Shown here piece after piece: positions 42,001 through 52,447 of a stretch of 64,000 bases of DNA (its first letter is position 1; each line of letters opens with the position of its first letter). The notes beneath the pieces were generated by a model. It ran no database searches. It was not told where the DNA came from and worked only from the letters and a program-made list of their open reading frames with translations. This stretch comes from Urechis unicinctus (lineage: Eukaryota; Annelida; Polychaeta; Xenopneusta; Urechidae). The stretch spans positions 11,875,935-11,939,934 of the forward strand of contig CM067348.1 of assembly GCA_034190875.2 (NCBI GenBank), written 5' to 3'. The position numbers and the translations under genes are program-made.

Positions 42001-42313
42001 CAAATTTTATTGATATCGGTTGCCTCATTTCCGGTTTGGAACGAATCTAAGTTAAAACGGGGTTGAAATCTGAAGTTATCGCATCGTTTGTCCGTCGTTA
42101 ATGGTCGTATCGTAAATTTGTTTATACTCGAAGGAACCCCATTAAATTCTGAACATAGTTATAAAATTTTCTGCTCTAAATACCCGATAGTTTTCTCACA
42201 AAGTAAGCTTGAAGTACATCGGGCATCACTTTTGTTGGCTCTTCACTGATTTGGTGACAACAGCCGACTGATAGCACTGAACACAGGCCGCTTCTACTCT
42301 CTGCGCACCTTCA

Positions 42314-42420
42314 CTTAGTCAATTTTCGTCAAATTTTCGATTGCTAATAAAATAGTAAATATCAGTTCATTAGTCATAAAAAATAGCTTAGTTATAGACA
42401 TCAACAGCGCGAATCTAATC
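42314..42420. repeat. Direct repeat C, copy 2
   Basis: Second copy of the 41892-42000 repeat, same orientation, 422 bp further on. Confidence 0.7.
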
Positions 42421-42690
42421 TAATTGCATTGGCTTAATGGCGCTACAAGCCCACGTTTATATTATTCAAACGGACTCACCTGTGAATAAATGTATATTGA
42501 TTATTATACCATGCTGAGAGTATGTCATAGAGCGACAAAGCTGATGAGATACCATCGTTGATGTCACTATGTGAGCTCATCTTCTAGCTAGAACTGATTA
42601 CTTGAAGAGTGCACCTCATTAATGTTGTCATATAGGGAATTAGAGGTATATGCTATATTTTCCTCGTCATTGTATTTAAAGCAGAATGTT

Positions 42691-43226
42691 TCATAGTATA
42701 TATCTATAATCTACCCCACGTTGTAATATCTCACCTCGCACCACATTCCAGTGTATTCGAGACACGTCCTCTTTAGTGATCACCCTCAACTGAAGAGTTC
42801 TGTTTATGTCTTGGTCGATCAGCTTTAATTCAGGATCGTTAACTACAAATATCGTTGAAGAAAAGCATTTAAAGTTGGTATGCACCAAACCTCTTTATTG
42901 CGTACCTTTTGGGCGACGCTTGACATCAGCCCGTGTTATACGATGTGTGCTAGTTTTGTCAACATCAAACATTCCTGAATATTTCCACTGAGATCAACCG
43001 ATTTCATGAGGATATAAACCGAATGATTATAACAGGGATTACTGCTCCATTGCATTTTAGTATGTGTTCTTGAGTTAGTTATGTATGTCGGCACGTTAGA
43101 GCCGTTGAAGGTTCTGGTCAACAGCGAAAAAATATATTGTTTGTGCAGCCTACCATACTCGCTCTGGTCATATGATAGATGCAAGTGACAGCTAAAAAAA
43201 GTATTTATTATTCTGCAGCGGTTCAT
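42691..43226 (-). other. Coding-like minus-strand tract, unrecognised
   Basis: Two minus-strand frames (42936-43226 and 42691-42888) have protein-like composition, for example NDPELKLIDQDINRTLQLRV and KEDVSRIHWNVVRGEILQRG. They are separated by a frame change near 42930. No initiation codon, domain or splice pair was recognised. It could be a decayed gene or element, or chance. Confidence 0.25.
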
Positions 43227-43560
43227 TCAATGGATCGTAACAACATCAACCTATTAGGAAAGCGATCATCGCAGAGCCACTTGGAGTGGATCCTGTTAGC
43301 ATAGCTATCAACTCTTTGATAAAGTTCCTTGAATAAATGGCCACTTGGGAATACAAATATTCAGTGCACTGCTTATACGACATTGAGTGTAGTTTAGCCT
43401 ACATTGATTGAGTTAGAAGAGTTGCTGACTCCTTAAGAAGTGCCATTAAAATTTCTTCATTTTTATTTATTTGAAAAGAAATTACTGGCCACAATCTGAA
43501 GTGCTATTTGCCATGCATCTCCAGTTGAAATTTTTTTATTGCACTATTAAAACGCACATT

Positions 43561-43713
43561 GTGCGCATGCGCCCACACACACAGCGCGTGCGCCCACGCA
43601 CACAGCACATGCGCCCACGCACACAGCGCATGCGCCCACGCACACAGCGCATGCGCCCACGCACACAGCGCATGCGCCCACGCACACAGCGCATGCGCCC
43701 ACGCACACAGCGC
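43561..43713. repeat. 21-bp minisatellite of NRF1-like sites
   Basis: Seven units of GCGCATGCGCCCACGCACACA (21 bp, last base variable). Five contain the exact palindrome GCGCATGCGC, the core of the NRF1 consensus; the others differ at one or two bases (GCGCGTGCGC, GCACATGCGC). Confidence 0.85.
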
Positions 43714-43769
43714 TCCTCAAGCAAGTTCTCTTATCGTACGCAGCCATTGAGACATCAGAGCCCGGTGTA

Positions 43770-43860
43770 GCAGGCCAGATCAATCCCGCGCCAGATTACA
43801 CCCGGGTAAAGGTCTAGGCCAGAATTTACCCCTCCAGTCCAGATTATACCCCTTTTTGTA
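43770..43860. repeat. Diverged CAGATTATACCCC repeats
   Basis: Four loose copies of the unit that forms the 44.6-kb array (CCAGATTACACCCGGGTAAA, CCAGAATTTACCCC, CCAGATTATACCCC). They flank the intervening 0.7 kb on its left side. Confidence 0.5.
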
Positions 43861-44589
43861 TTTCATAAATAAGTTACTGTGCTGAACATCTTTTCATCAT
43901 GTTTTTAAAATCACATTTTCGACCTGGTTATATCATAGATATAAGAGTGAAAACATTTCTTTTTCACATGTGTTGTCATATGATTCCATTACTATTTTAA
44001 AATACCATAAAAAGGAGTTAGATGATGAGCACTTTTCATATTTCCAACTTTGTGAAAAACGGGCCATGTGTTTATGTTGACTTCAATTTGGGAGGTAACT
44101 CGCGCGTCACATGCGCACTCATGTTGTAATTAGAAGGCTATGAAGTAGACTGCTATGCGCGCTCCACACGTCTAGACGGGTTGCGTTGCCTGAAAACAGG
44201 CCGGGCGACACGTGTGTTGTGACGTAGATTTCAAGTCGGACCCGCCTACATGTTGTAATTAGATGACTATAATTAGCACTTCACATTTCTCAGAAACCTA
44301 TGCTCAAGATTAAGATGAGGACAATTTGTTTGTCAAAGATGTTCAACGCATTCCTTTGTCTTGTATGAAAACGTCGAAACATAAAAGCTGGTTAATCGTG
44401 ATGAGCATAATTTTACATTCAAGCAATTACACAAATAACAAATAATACTGTTTCCTTGTATACTGTTTCGTGTTGAGATTAATAATGCATTATAGCAATT
44501 GAAATTATACACTTTAGTCAAAATGTATAGCATTAGCGGGTTAGACCATGAAAGAACTTTTCTTTGAAAATTTTGGGTCTTGCTCTGCA

Positions 44590-44880
44590 GGGTTTAAAGT
44601 GTCCTACCCAGATTATACCCCAGGGTATAAAGTGGCCTACCCAAATTATACCCCGAGGCATAAAGTGGCCTTCTCAGATTATACTCCCAGGTATAAAGAG
44701 GCCTACCCAGGCCTTACCCAAAGTGGCCTTCTCAGATTATACTCCGAGGTATAAAGAGGCCTACGCAGATTATACCCCAGTGCATAAAGTGGCCTACCCA
44801 GATTATACCTCGAGGTATAAAGTGGCCTACCCAGATTATACACCGAGGTGTAAAGTGGCCAACCCCGAAGTATAATCTCG
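44590..44880. repeat. 33-bp minisatellite with internal TATACC-GGTATA palindrome
   Basis: About nine copies of CCTACCCAGATTATACCCCG then AGGTATAAAGTGG (33 bp). Each unit has the imperfect palindrome TATACCCCGAGGTATA, able to form an 8-bp stem. Confidence 0.85.
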
Positions 44881-45052
44881 GAGTTTAATTATGGCGGGGG
44901 TTGGGGGGAACGGTGTGATTTTGGGCTAATACACCAGCATCATTTTCTAAATACAGCATGAATCAATGCATATAGGTCTGACAAAAGCGTAAGCTTGGTA
45001 GGGTGGGTTGGTGCTACAAGAAAGGGCTACAGTGGGTCCGATACTAAGATAA

Positions 45053-45245
45053 GCCCCGTGCGCTTGCTCGCCTACGGTTGGCTAATTTGACGCAAACCGG
45101 ACATTTTGTCGGTGTTAACAGTTAAATGCTTCGCTAAATTTATTGCGCAGAAAACCCCAAGATTGACGCAATACACGTCAAGCCACGTCTATATTGATCA
45201 CGAGGTGTCGGCCGTAAACACCCACAGGTTTCGTCCGCATTCTAC
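45053..45245. repeat. Dispersed repeat B, copy 2
   Basis: Second copy of the 40754-40945 repeat, same orientation, with a short insertion (CACCCACAGG) near its right end. Confidence 0.75.
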
Positions 45246-45519
45246 ACTAGACTGAGTTGACTATGTAAGTCATTCTCTATTAAGGGTCTTACTTGGTCAT
45301 AATTCATACATCGTACAGAGATATAAAGTATTTCTGCTGCATTTCTTTGACATATCCTCATCTTACCTTTAGTCGCTTGAGGCAAAGGTCGCTGATACAT
45401 ATGATCCATCATATACATGAGCGGAGTGACCACGGTACCTACAAAAATAGCTTATCTGGGCCTCAAGATTGTCTAGCGTATAAGGTTGACAGTCGACTCC
45501 TTCGGTCAGTGGCATTTAT

Positions 45520-47005
45520 GAGATGGGTCCTTATGTTTGCCCGCATACAAACATCCTTAGTGGCGTCTCAACCGCTAAACGTTTAGGCGAATTAGTGTTG
45601 GGGAAAATAAAATGGATGGATTCACGTATTTTGCCTCCAAACCTGATTGAGCCATTAACCGAAATGTCCGACGCATCATGCAGTCGTGCAAAATATGGAT
45701 ATAGGTCTTCCGGGTACGAGTGAAATTGTCCCCGGGCCAAGTAGCTGAGCAAGCGCCGAGATTGCTGCGAGGCAGACCTGGTATTATTAAACATGGTAGG
45801 GTAATTCCAGTTCAATCAGCAAAGGGTCATATTGGTGCATTAAGGACGATCGAAGTATTCGCTGGGCATACCGACTCCCTATGATTGTCATGTCACCTAG
45901 TAATGATGAGTCCATAATGTCCTTGCCAGCCGATCATTAAACCTCCCAAAAAGCCAGATGCTTATGTCTTATGTGAAACCCGAACATATACTTCGATCCA
46001 GCTACCCCTCGAACACGGTGGCACAATATCTGTTTGATTGACCCTGGCCCATCGCTATCTGTCAGATATTTTGGATACTATATTTCGAGTCCGTGGGCGA
46101 TATTGCAGGTAATAAATGGAGAACAAACACAATCACCATTCATAAACATTAAAAGATCGTGTATCAACTGGGGCGTTCCCGACAAGTGTCAGACCCACGC
46201 TAGTAGCATAGAAATATGTTCCACCTCTGGCAAGTATTCAAAGTGCATTTTCATGATGCCACATCCTGCTATAGTTCACTCTGATGAATCTCGAGCATCG
46301 CCTATAGCCTGCACACCTTCTTTACTTGTCCTAACATTACATCCTTGTTCAATGCCCGTTGTTGGTCCGGTTTGTAGCGGTAAATTCTGAGAATAATTAA
46401 CTTGGGCTACATATCTAGTCTAATGTAAACTTTGTGAACTCATACAATATTTTCTTTGACATTTGACCTACTTCTTTGACTTTTGACCTCCTTCTTGCAC
46501 CTCATTGATACAGGTCAGCTCGTTTTGTCCCTGTATCAGCCTTCGTTATTGCATCTGCTGCACATGTGGATCAACGCGGGGGTCGTGATAAGATTTGAAC
46601 GCATCCTTAGTACTGAATTAAGGTACATAGTTGGCATCTGGGGACATGCTTTCTACCAGAAAGACGGCACTATGTACCAGCTAAATCGTATTCGTAACAG
46701 AGCCAGGCTTGTGTCCAATAATAACACATACACAGTCTATAGCCAGGCGATTGAACCGATATCCCACCAACAGGTACGAAGGCAGATGGCAAGTCAGAAA
46801 CTCAATAAAGCCATGTACTAGAATGAGGAGGTCACGATTTCTCACTGCTTCATACAATGATCAATTCCAACTGCTTTACAGTTTGACAGATCTATTCGTG
46901 TCTTGCGCGTTCGTCGCTGTAACAAAAGATATGGAAAGAATATCTACGTTTCATGGTCGTTTGCTGATAATGGCCGCCATAGACGTTACACGGGATGTGT
47001 TTTAA
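45520..47005 (+). other. Decayed coding-like tract, unrecognised
   Basis: Plus-strand frames with protein-like composition follow one another: KIKWMDSRILPPNLIEPLTE (about 45600), PGIIKHGRVIPVQSAKGHIG (about 45775), PPKKPDAYVLCETRTYTSIQ (about 45945), a 118-codon frame (46034-46390), a 112-codon frame (46483-46821, WINAGVVIRFERILSTELRY) and a 98-codon frame (46709-47005). Frame changes and stops separate them, and no intron borders fit well, so this looks like one decayed intronless coding region. The minus strand also has a 94-codon frame (45531-45815), so strand is not certain. No family was recognised; both a DNA-virus remnant and a transposon are possible. Confidence 0.3.
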
Positions 47006-47264
47006 TCGCGTTTGCCTGGTTAAAAACTTACCCACGGGCACTAACACAGCCTCTGTATGACCGATCATGTCACTCGAGGTGACGCTTACATTGATATGTC
47101 CCTACATTCATATTCATAAATATCTACAGCTTCGGTAGACATAAGTTTAAATCGACTTAACAGAGCGCATAATTCAATACATGACAGTATGAAAGAGTGA
47201 CTGAGTGCATGACTGGGTTTATAAATGAGTGATCGGTGATCATATGACAAAGCGAGTTAGGTAG

Positions 47265-47735
47265 TAAGCGGATGATTAACTGTGAGTGAGTGAGTGCGCG
47301 AGTGAGTTAACAAGTGAGTGAATGAGTGAGTATATGAGTGAGTGACTGAGTGAGTGCGTGAATGATTGAGTGACTGAGTGATTGAGTGAATTGTTAGTTA
47401 AGTGTGCGTAAGTTAGTGAGTGGGTGAATGAGTGCGCGAGTAAGAGGGTGGTTCAGTGAGTGGATGAGTGAGCGAGTGAATGAGTGAGCGGGTGAGTGAG
47501 CAGATGAGTGAGTGAGTGAGTGAGTGAGTGAGTGAGTGAGTGAGTGAGCGAGTGAGTGAGTGAACGAGTGAGTGACTGAATTGTTAGTAAAGTGTGCGTG
47601 AGTTAGTGAGTGGGTGACTGAGTGCGCGAGTAAGAGGGTGGTTCAGTGAGTGGATGAGCAAATGAGTGAGCGAGTGAATGAGTGAAATAGTGAGCTGCTG
47701 AGCGGTAGAGTGAACAGATGAGTGAGTGGGTGAGT
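47265..47735. repeat. GAGT/GTGA-rich tandem repeat with an 85-bp internal duplication
   Basis: (GTGA)n-type sequence. A block beginning GAATTGTTAGT and ending GTTCAGTGAGTGGATGAG is present at about 47388-47470 and 47578-47662, so the array has a 190-bp higher-order step. Confidence 0.8.
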
Positions 47736-48275
47736 AAGTAGAGATCAATGCATAGTAAGGATGTGTGTTTAAAGTCCTTATACATCATTGGCGAGAAAAG
47801 AGCGGAATTGTCAGACTTGAGGCTTATTAAGACGAAATGAGACGACTTTAATTACGTCAGTGCACATAAGCGGCCAGGGAGGGAGAATGTTGTAAGACTG
47901 GAGCGCCTGTGAGGAGTCTTTCATATCCGCTGCTTTGAAGGGGGGGGGGGGTGGATATCAATTCAGGTCAAGTTCATATGTTTACTAACCGCTAGGGAGA
48001 CTCATGTTCGTGTGATAAAATCTCTACATATCCACGGCACCATGTGTCACTCTTATTGGTGTGCCATTAATCTATATACCTGCCACACTTACCTCACATA
48101 TCCGCTACTTGAAGGTGGTACATAAACAAACTGCCCTTGATCAAGTAATTGCATGCCACCAGACCGAGGAAGGAGCGCTTTGAGACAATAGTTCCTGTTA
48201 GTGAGTGTTTTCATGATTATATATAGGAATGAAAGGTTTGTAAAGACTCAAGTACTTATAAAATAAAACTCAATC
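47736..48275. other. Intergenic, no gene recognised
   Basis: Contains a poly-G run (about 47940-47951). Nothing else supported. Confidence 0.35.
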
Positions 48276-48560
48276 TACCGCCTGTTATTCAAGTCAGGTG
48301 AGCGATAAAGACCCGTTCGTAGCGTCCTCCTGAAGAAGGAAACAACACCACCTGGACGCCTACTATATACATCCCTTTAGTGCTATTCACTTTGTCTTCT
48401 GGCTCTCTCTGACTGGCTGCGTATCTGCTTCATGTATGTTTCTGGTTCGATTGTAATGTCAGCCGGTCACTTGGCGAGTTTATAACTTGATCAGCTGTCT
48501 TTCATCAATTTACCGGTTGACGTAAGGTAGACAAACATTGTTCAATGGGTCGACCGACCT
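48276..48560. repeat. Dispersed repeat A, copy 2
   Basis: Second copy of the 40149-40440 repeat, same orientation; directly followed by the 17-bp array at 48.6 kb. Confidence 0.7.
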
Positions 48561-48589
48561 CAAACATCAGGAAGCATAACAGATGAATC

Positions 48590-48880
48590 AACCTACCAAG
48601 TCAATAGACTGGCCAGATCATTCAACTTACCAGTTCATTCCGCATACCAAATCAATCAGAATACCAGATCAATCAGCATACCAGATCGATTAGAATACCA
48701 GATCAATTAGAATACCAGATCAATTAGAATACCAGATCGATTAGAATACCAGATCAATTAGAATACCAGATCAATTAGAATACCAGATCGATTAGAATAC
48801 CTGATCAATTAGAATACCAGATCAATTAGAATACCAGATCAATCAGCTTTCACGAGATCAATCGTCATACCAGGTAGATC
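48590..48880. repeat. 17-bp repeats of the AGATCAATTAGAATACC type
   Basis: About 15 copies of CCAGATCAATTAGAATA and relatives, related to the ATCAACCAGCATCCTAT units at 38 kb. Confidence 0.85.
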
Positions 48881-49234
48881 AGTCTCATATTTGAGTCAGC
48901 TTGATTGCAGCCAGCCTCCTACCTTAGTGACCTCCACAGCTAAATCCCTGCGTTGTTATGGGGAAGTTTCTGGTGAGAATTCAGTTAATGTGACCTCAAT
49001 ACCTAGGCTGTTTTACGGTTCCCATTGCATTGACCAGAGTCACTGACCTGCGTTTTTTGGCGCAGTGGTGATTTGACTAACAAAGATGTTGTGGATCATT
49101 CATTTTCTTGGTATTGAGTCATCATTTTAAACGACCAGTTAGCTGCCTTAGGTTAACTTAAGTAACAAGTCGTATATCAGGTGTAGATGGGTTCTCTCAT
49201 ATTGACGATTAGCTAGTGTCAGTACAAATGGATA

Positions 49235-49575
49235 CTCTCTACCTGACCCTCTAACGTAATGCGCCCTCTCTGTCACCGCCCTCTCAGTATCGACCGCGCT
49301 CTCTATCTGACCCTCTAACCTGATAGTCCTCTCTGTCACCTCCCTCTCTTAGTATTCATTGCGCTCTCTATCTGACCCTCTAACGTTAAGTGCCATCTCT
49401 GTCACCTCCCTCTCAGTATTGACTGCTCTCTCTATCATACCCTCTTACGTAATGTGCCCTCTCTGTCACCGCCCTCTCAGTATCGACCGCGCTATCTTTC
49501 TGACCCTCTAACCTGATACGTCCTCTCTGTCACCTCCCTCTCAGTATTGACTGCGCTTTTTATCTGAGCGCTTGT
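49235..49575. repeat. ~63-bp repeats, about six copies
   Basis: Unit contains CCCTCTAACGTAATGCGCCC, TCTCTGTCACCGCCCTCTCA and GTATYGACYGCGCTCTCTAT. On the minus strand the frame stays open over parts of it, with a 21-residue repeat containing TERAVTER; a functional protein is not supported. Confidence 0.7.
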
Positions 49576-50800
49576 TAAACATTTGATGCCTCCTATCAAA
49601 CAGCGTATATATCTTATTGTGTGAGCTGTGTATGTTGTGTGGTGTGTTGTTGTGTGTATTGCGTGTTTTATGAGGGATGCGTTGTTGTGTGTTCTGTTGA
49701 GCGTGTTGCTGTGTGTATTATATAAGGTGCGTTGATATGTGTAATGTGGGGTACATTTACAGACTACCATAATGAGTAGATGGAAGAGTTAGTGTGTTAG
49801 TAAATGATAGGGAGTCAATGAGTGGCCTGCTAGGTAACCGTTGCCAGGTGACCATGTATAGTTGTTTATTACAGGATAACATATACATGCACATTTCTTT
49901 CTTCATAATGACAAAACCTCACTCCCAGTACCGGAACTACACTAGCCATGTAATTCATACCAACGCTATCAATGCCACCCACAGTCTACCTCATTCAGGA
50001 ATCCCCTATATCTATATTTCAACGCGGTCACTAGGAAGTGCTACTTTGGAAATAGACAGTGTTTAGCCGAGTCACCATCAAGTAACAGAATAATGAATTC
50101 CTCCACACACCCCCCCTCATCCTAAACCGCTTATATGACTGTGTTTAACACTTAGTGTAATATGAACATGAACATGTACAATAGGATTCACAGTAGACCA
50201 CAATGTAACAAGGTTATACAGCGTCCTGCACACATGAAGAACTCCATTAATGCAAGCAATCCCGAAGTTATGGTGGGGCTAGTACTGGATGTCGTATAAA
50301 AACCATTTCTTATATTATGAATAATTCGTACTTAGATCAATGCGTTAACCAGCCAAGCAGTAGTGTTAAAATGTTAATTTATTGCCTGGTTAACATGACA
50401 GAAGTTACAGCCCCTCAACTAAGCCAAACTATAGAAATGTAGCAAAACAACAAAAATATTGTCCGGTTCCTTCGTTATATTGTGCACTATAAAAGCAACA
50501 TCATTTTAGCAAGGTAAGATTGAAGACATAGGGGTCAAACGCTGTGCACACACACTAGCACCTCCAGATGAGATTATTATTAGAGGTCGCTTCTGGCGGG
50601 GTTGGCACATTCGCAATCAACTATTGTCTGGGAAGGGTTTCGTTTTCCTTTAACAACACGCCCCCTGTTGATCAGAATGTAGATAAGCAATGCGACACAC
50701 CAATAGTTGGAAACATCAGTGAACCACACAGAGAAGAGGGAGTAGTATAGAGACTGGGGATACGAGCGCAGCAATCTAATACAGCAACCCAGAAAACACA
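49576..50800. other. Left flank of the provirus; boundary not located
   Basis: TGTG-rich tract to about 49750, then unique sequence. The left terminal inverted repeat of the Polinton-like element should lie here or up to about 50.9 kb, but its partner is beyond the window, so it cannot be recognised. A 60-codon frame at 50568-50750 has no match I recognise. Confidence 0.35.
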
Positions 50801-50809
50801 CATATACAG

Positions 50810-50896
50810 GGTGACTCACATGAGTCACCGAACCGCTCGCACCTCCCCCCTATACTATACCATATGAGCTCAGCCCTTCCAGCCCCTATGGTATAG
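50810..50896. promoter_or_regulatory. Palindrome and hairpin next to the 3' end of the nuclease gene
   Basis: GGTGACTCACATGAGTCACC (50810-50829) is a palindrome with 8-bp arms. CTATACCATA (50855-50864) and TATGGTATAG (50887-50896) form a perfect 10-bp stem with a 22-nt loop, 14 bp beyond the stop codon (50911-50913) of the minus-strand nuclease gene. They could serve in 3' end formation or as part of the element terminus; function is inferred. Confidence 0.4.
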
Positions 50897-50910
50897 GCCC
50901 ACACCAGTAG

Positions 50911-51839
50911 TTAGTCACCATAGAGGTCATTGAGTGATAAATATCTGCGACCGTCGCTGTAAGTTCCATTTTTTACGCGGTTGAGGTCCTGTATAAACTG
51001 GGCAACCTTAGCGTCGTTCTTCTCGATAAAGTCGGGATCGGGACGAGCGGTTATCAATCTCATCGTAAAGAGCTTCCAACAGTAGAAAGCCCCCGTCGGC
51101 CTCTCTGTGGTCCCATTCGGTCTTTCCAACCAAGGACCGTGATGCTCCTGTTCCAAGCCCAGGCAACTATTAAACCTCCCGTTCGCACTATAGTCGCCGT
51201 CTTCAAGCCCCTCAATGGACACCCACCCCAAGCCACCGTCTCCTTATACTTCTTCTGATCCTTGTGACACACCTGGTTATACACCTCAGCCCTCCCCAGG
51301 TCCTCAAAGGAGCACAACCTGAAAACGCAGTCGACAAACACGCCGATGGTCGCCAGCGGACTGTGGTGCAGACCCAGCAGAACCTGAGGCTTATACATAT
51401 TCGGAATCACCCTCCCTGGACTCCGAGTGTAGGGGCACTTTATCTCAAGCAGTACAACCACCTCAGGATGCCCCAGACAGACTGCATCCACTCCAGCCCA
51501 CCGGATTGGGAGCACACAAAAGCCATCCGGAGAGTAGGCCGTCGCGCCGCCCTCAATATAGATATTATTTCCGTAGACCTTGGTGTCGTACACCTTCTCC
51601 AATACCGCAATTGCAACCTCCTCAAAAGTCGTACCCCAGAGGCAGGGTGCGCTAAAGCGAACACCCTCGTTGCTAGTTTTTTCTGTCAGCTTCTTGCTAT
51701 AGCTGCTGAAGTAGTTTTGCCCTATGATAGCGGAGTAGTCACTTCCTCCAACACAGCCCTTCCTCGTGGTCTCCCACTGGTCCGTATTTTGTTTGACTAC
51801 AGTATGATCGTTGCAGAAAGATTTTATCGCCACCTCCAT
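50911..51839 (-). pseudogene. YqaJ/lambda-exonuclease-type viral recombinase nuclease (frameshifted)
   Basis: Starts at ATG 51839-51837. Motif I GGSDYSAIIGQN (near residue 35), SPDGF and the catalytic LEIKCPYTRSPG block (PD-(D/E)XK core, Glu-x-Lys) identify the YqaJ family of 5'-3' exonucleases that process DNA ends for single-strand annealing recombination. The C-terminal part (CWKLFTMRLITARPDPDFIE) lies in another frame; the shift is near 51231, with a stop at 50913-50911. Such nucleases occur in baculoviruses, large DNA viruses and some aquatic Polintons, probably helping concatemer or terminal-repeat processing. First gene of the leftmost minus-strand block. Confidence 0.75.
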
Positions 51840-51879
51840 TATATCTAGCAACCCCTACTCTTCAAATGGACTGTCAGGG

Positions 51880-52426
51880 TTATGCCTTAGCAGGTCTAGG
51901 GGGCGATTCTGCCGTTTTCAAACATTTTGCTTTAATGTCACTTTTCATTTGACTATATTTCATGATCTCGACCGAAACGAGCTTAAACTCATCATCTGAG
52001 ATATACCCATCTTCAAGCGCCGCCAATACAATGTCAGCAATGGTATTCAATTTGCTCTGAGCGAGAATGCGGATCTGGTCATGCTTTTTCAACTTAATGG
52101 TCAGCCGCCGACTGATGAATTTTCCAGCAATTACAAGTAGCCCACAAGCGGCTCCAGTAGCACCCATCACTGTCGCAATAGGAATGGCAACTACTGTAGA
52201 CATTACACCTGCACCACTTGCGCCAAGACACAGCAACTAAAGCAGTGTCTACAGCGTCCACTGAGTTTACTGCACACCTATATTTTTTGTACATAGCACC
52301 ATATTTTTCAATTTCTTTCTCAAGGTATTGCTTCTTAAGACTGATCTCATTCAGCTGATAGGAGTGCCCCAGACCACATGGAGGAGGCTCCGGATTTAAC
52401 GGCGCAGTCGTTGGTTGTTGTTTCAT
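51880..52426 (-). pseudogene. Conserved membrane protein of invertebrate Polintons (frameshifted)
   Basis: ATG at 52426-52424. The N-terminal 65 residues are polar with a coiled-coil stretch (ISLKKQYLEKEIEKYGAMYK). Near 52236 the frame shifts into a Gly/Ala/Val-rich hydrophobic hairpin of about 40 residues (VVAIPIATVMGATGAACGLL) and a basic, helical C-terminal tail with EDGYISDDEF, ending at 51880. I recognise the two-part layout as a recurrent uncharacterised family encoded in invertebrate genomes beside Polinton genes. A virion membrane or membrane-remodelling role is plausible but unproven. Confidence 0.5.
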
Positions 52427-52447
52427 ACTGTCTTTGTATACATAAGT

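Noticed and set aside
45520..47005. Herpesvirus-like or other named viral gene
   Set aside because: Considered from its decayed, intronless look, but no diagnostic motif was recognised; left unassigned.
51264..51848. 194-codon plus-strand frame opposite the nuclease
   Set aside because: Shadow frame antisense to the YqaJ gene, whose catalytic motifs are on the minus strand.
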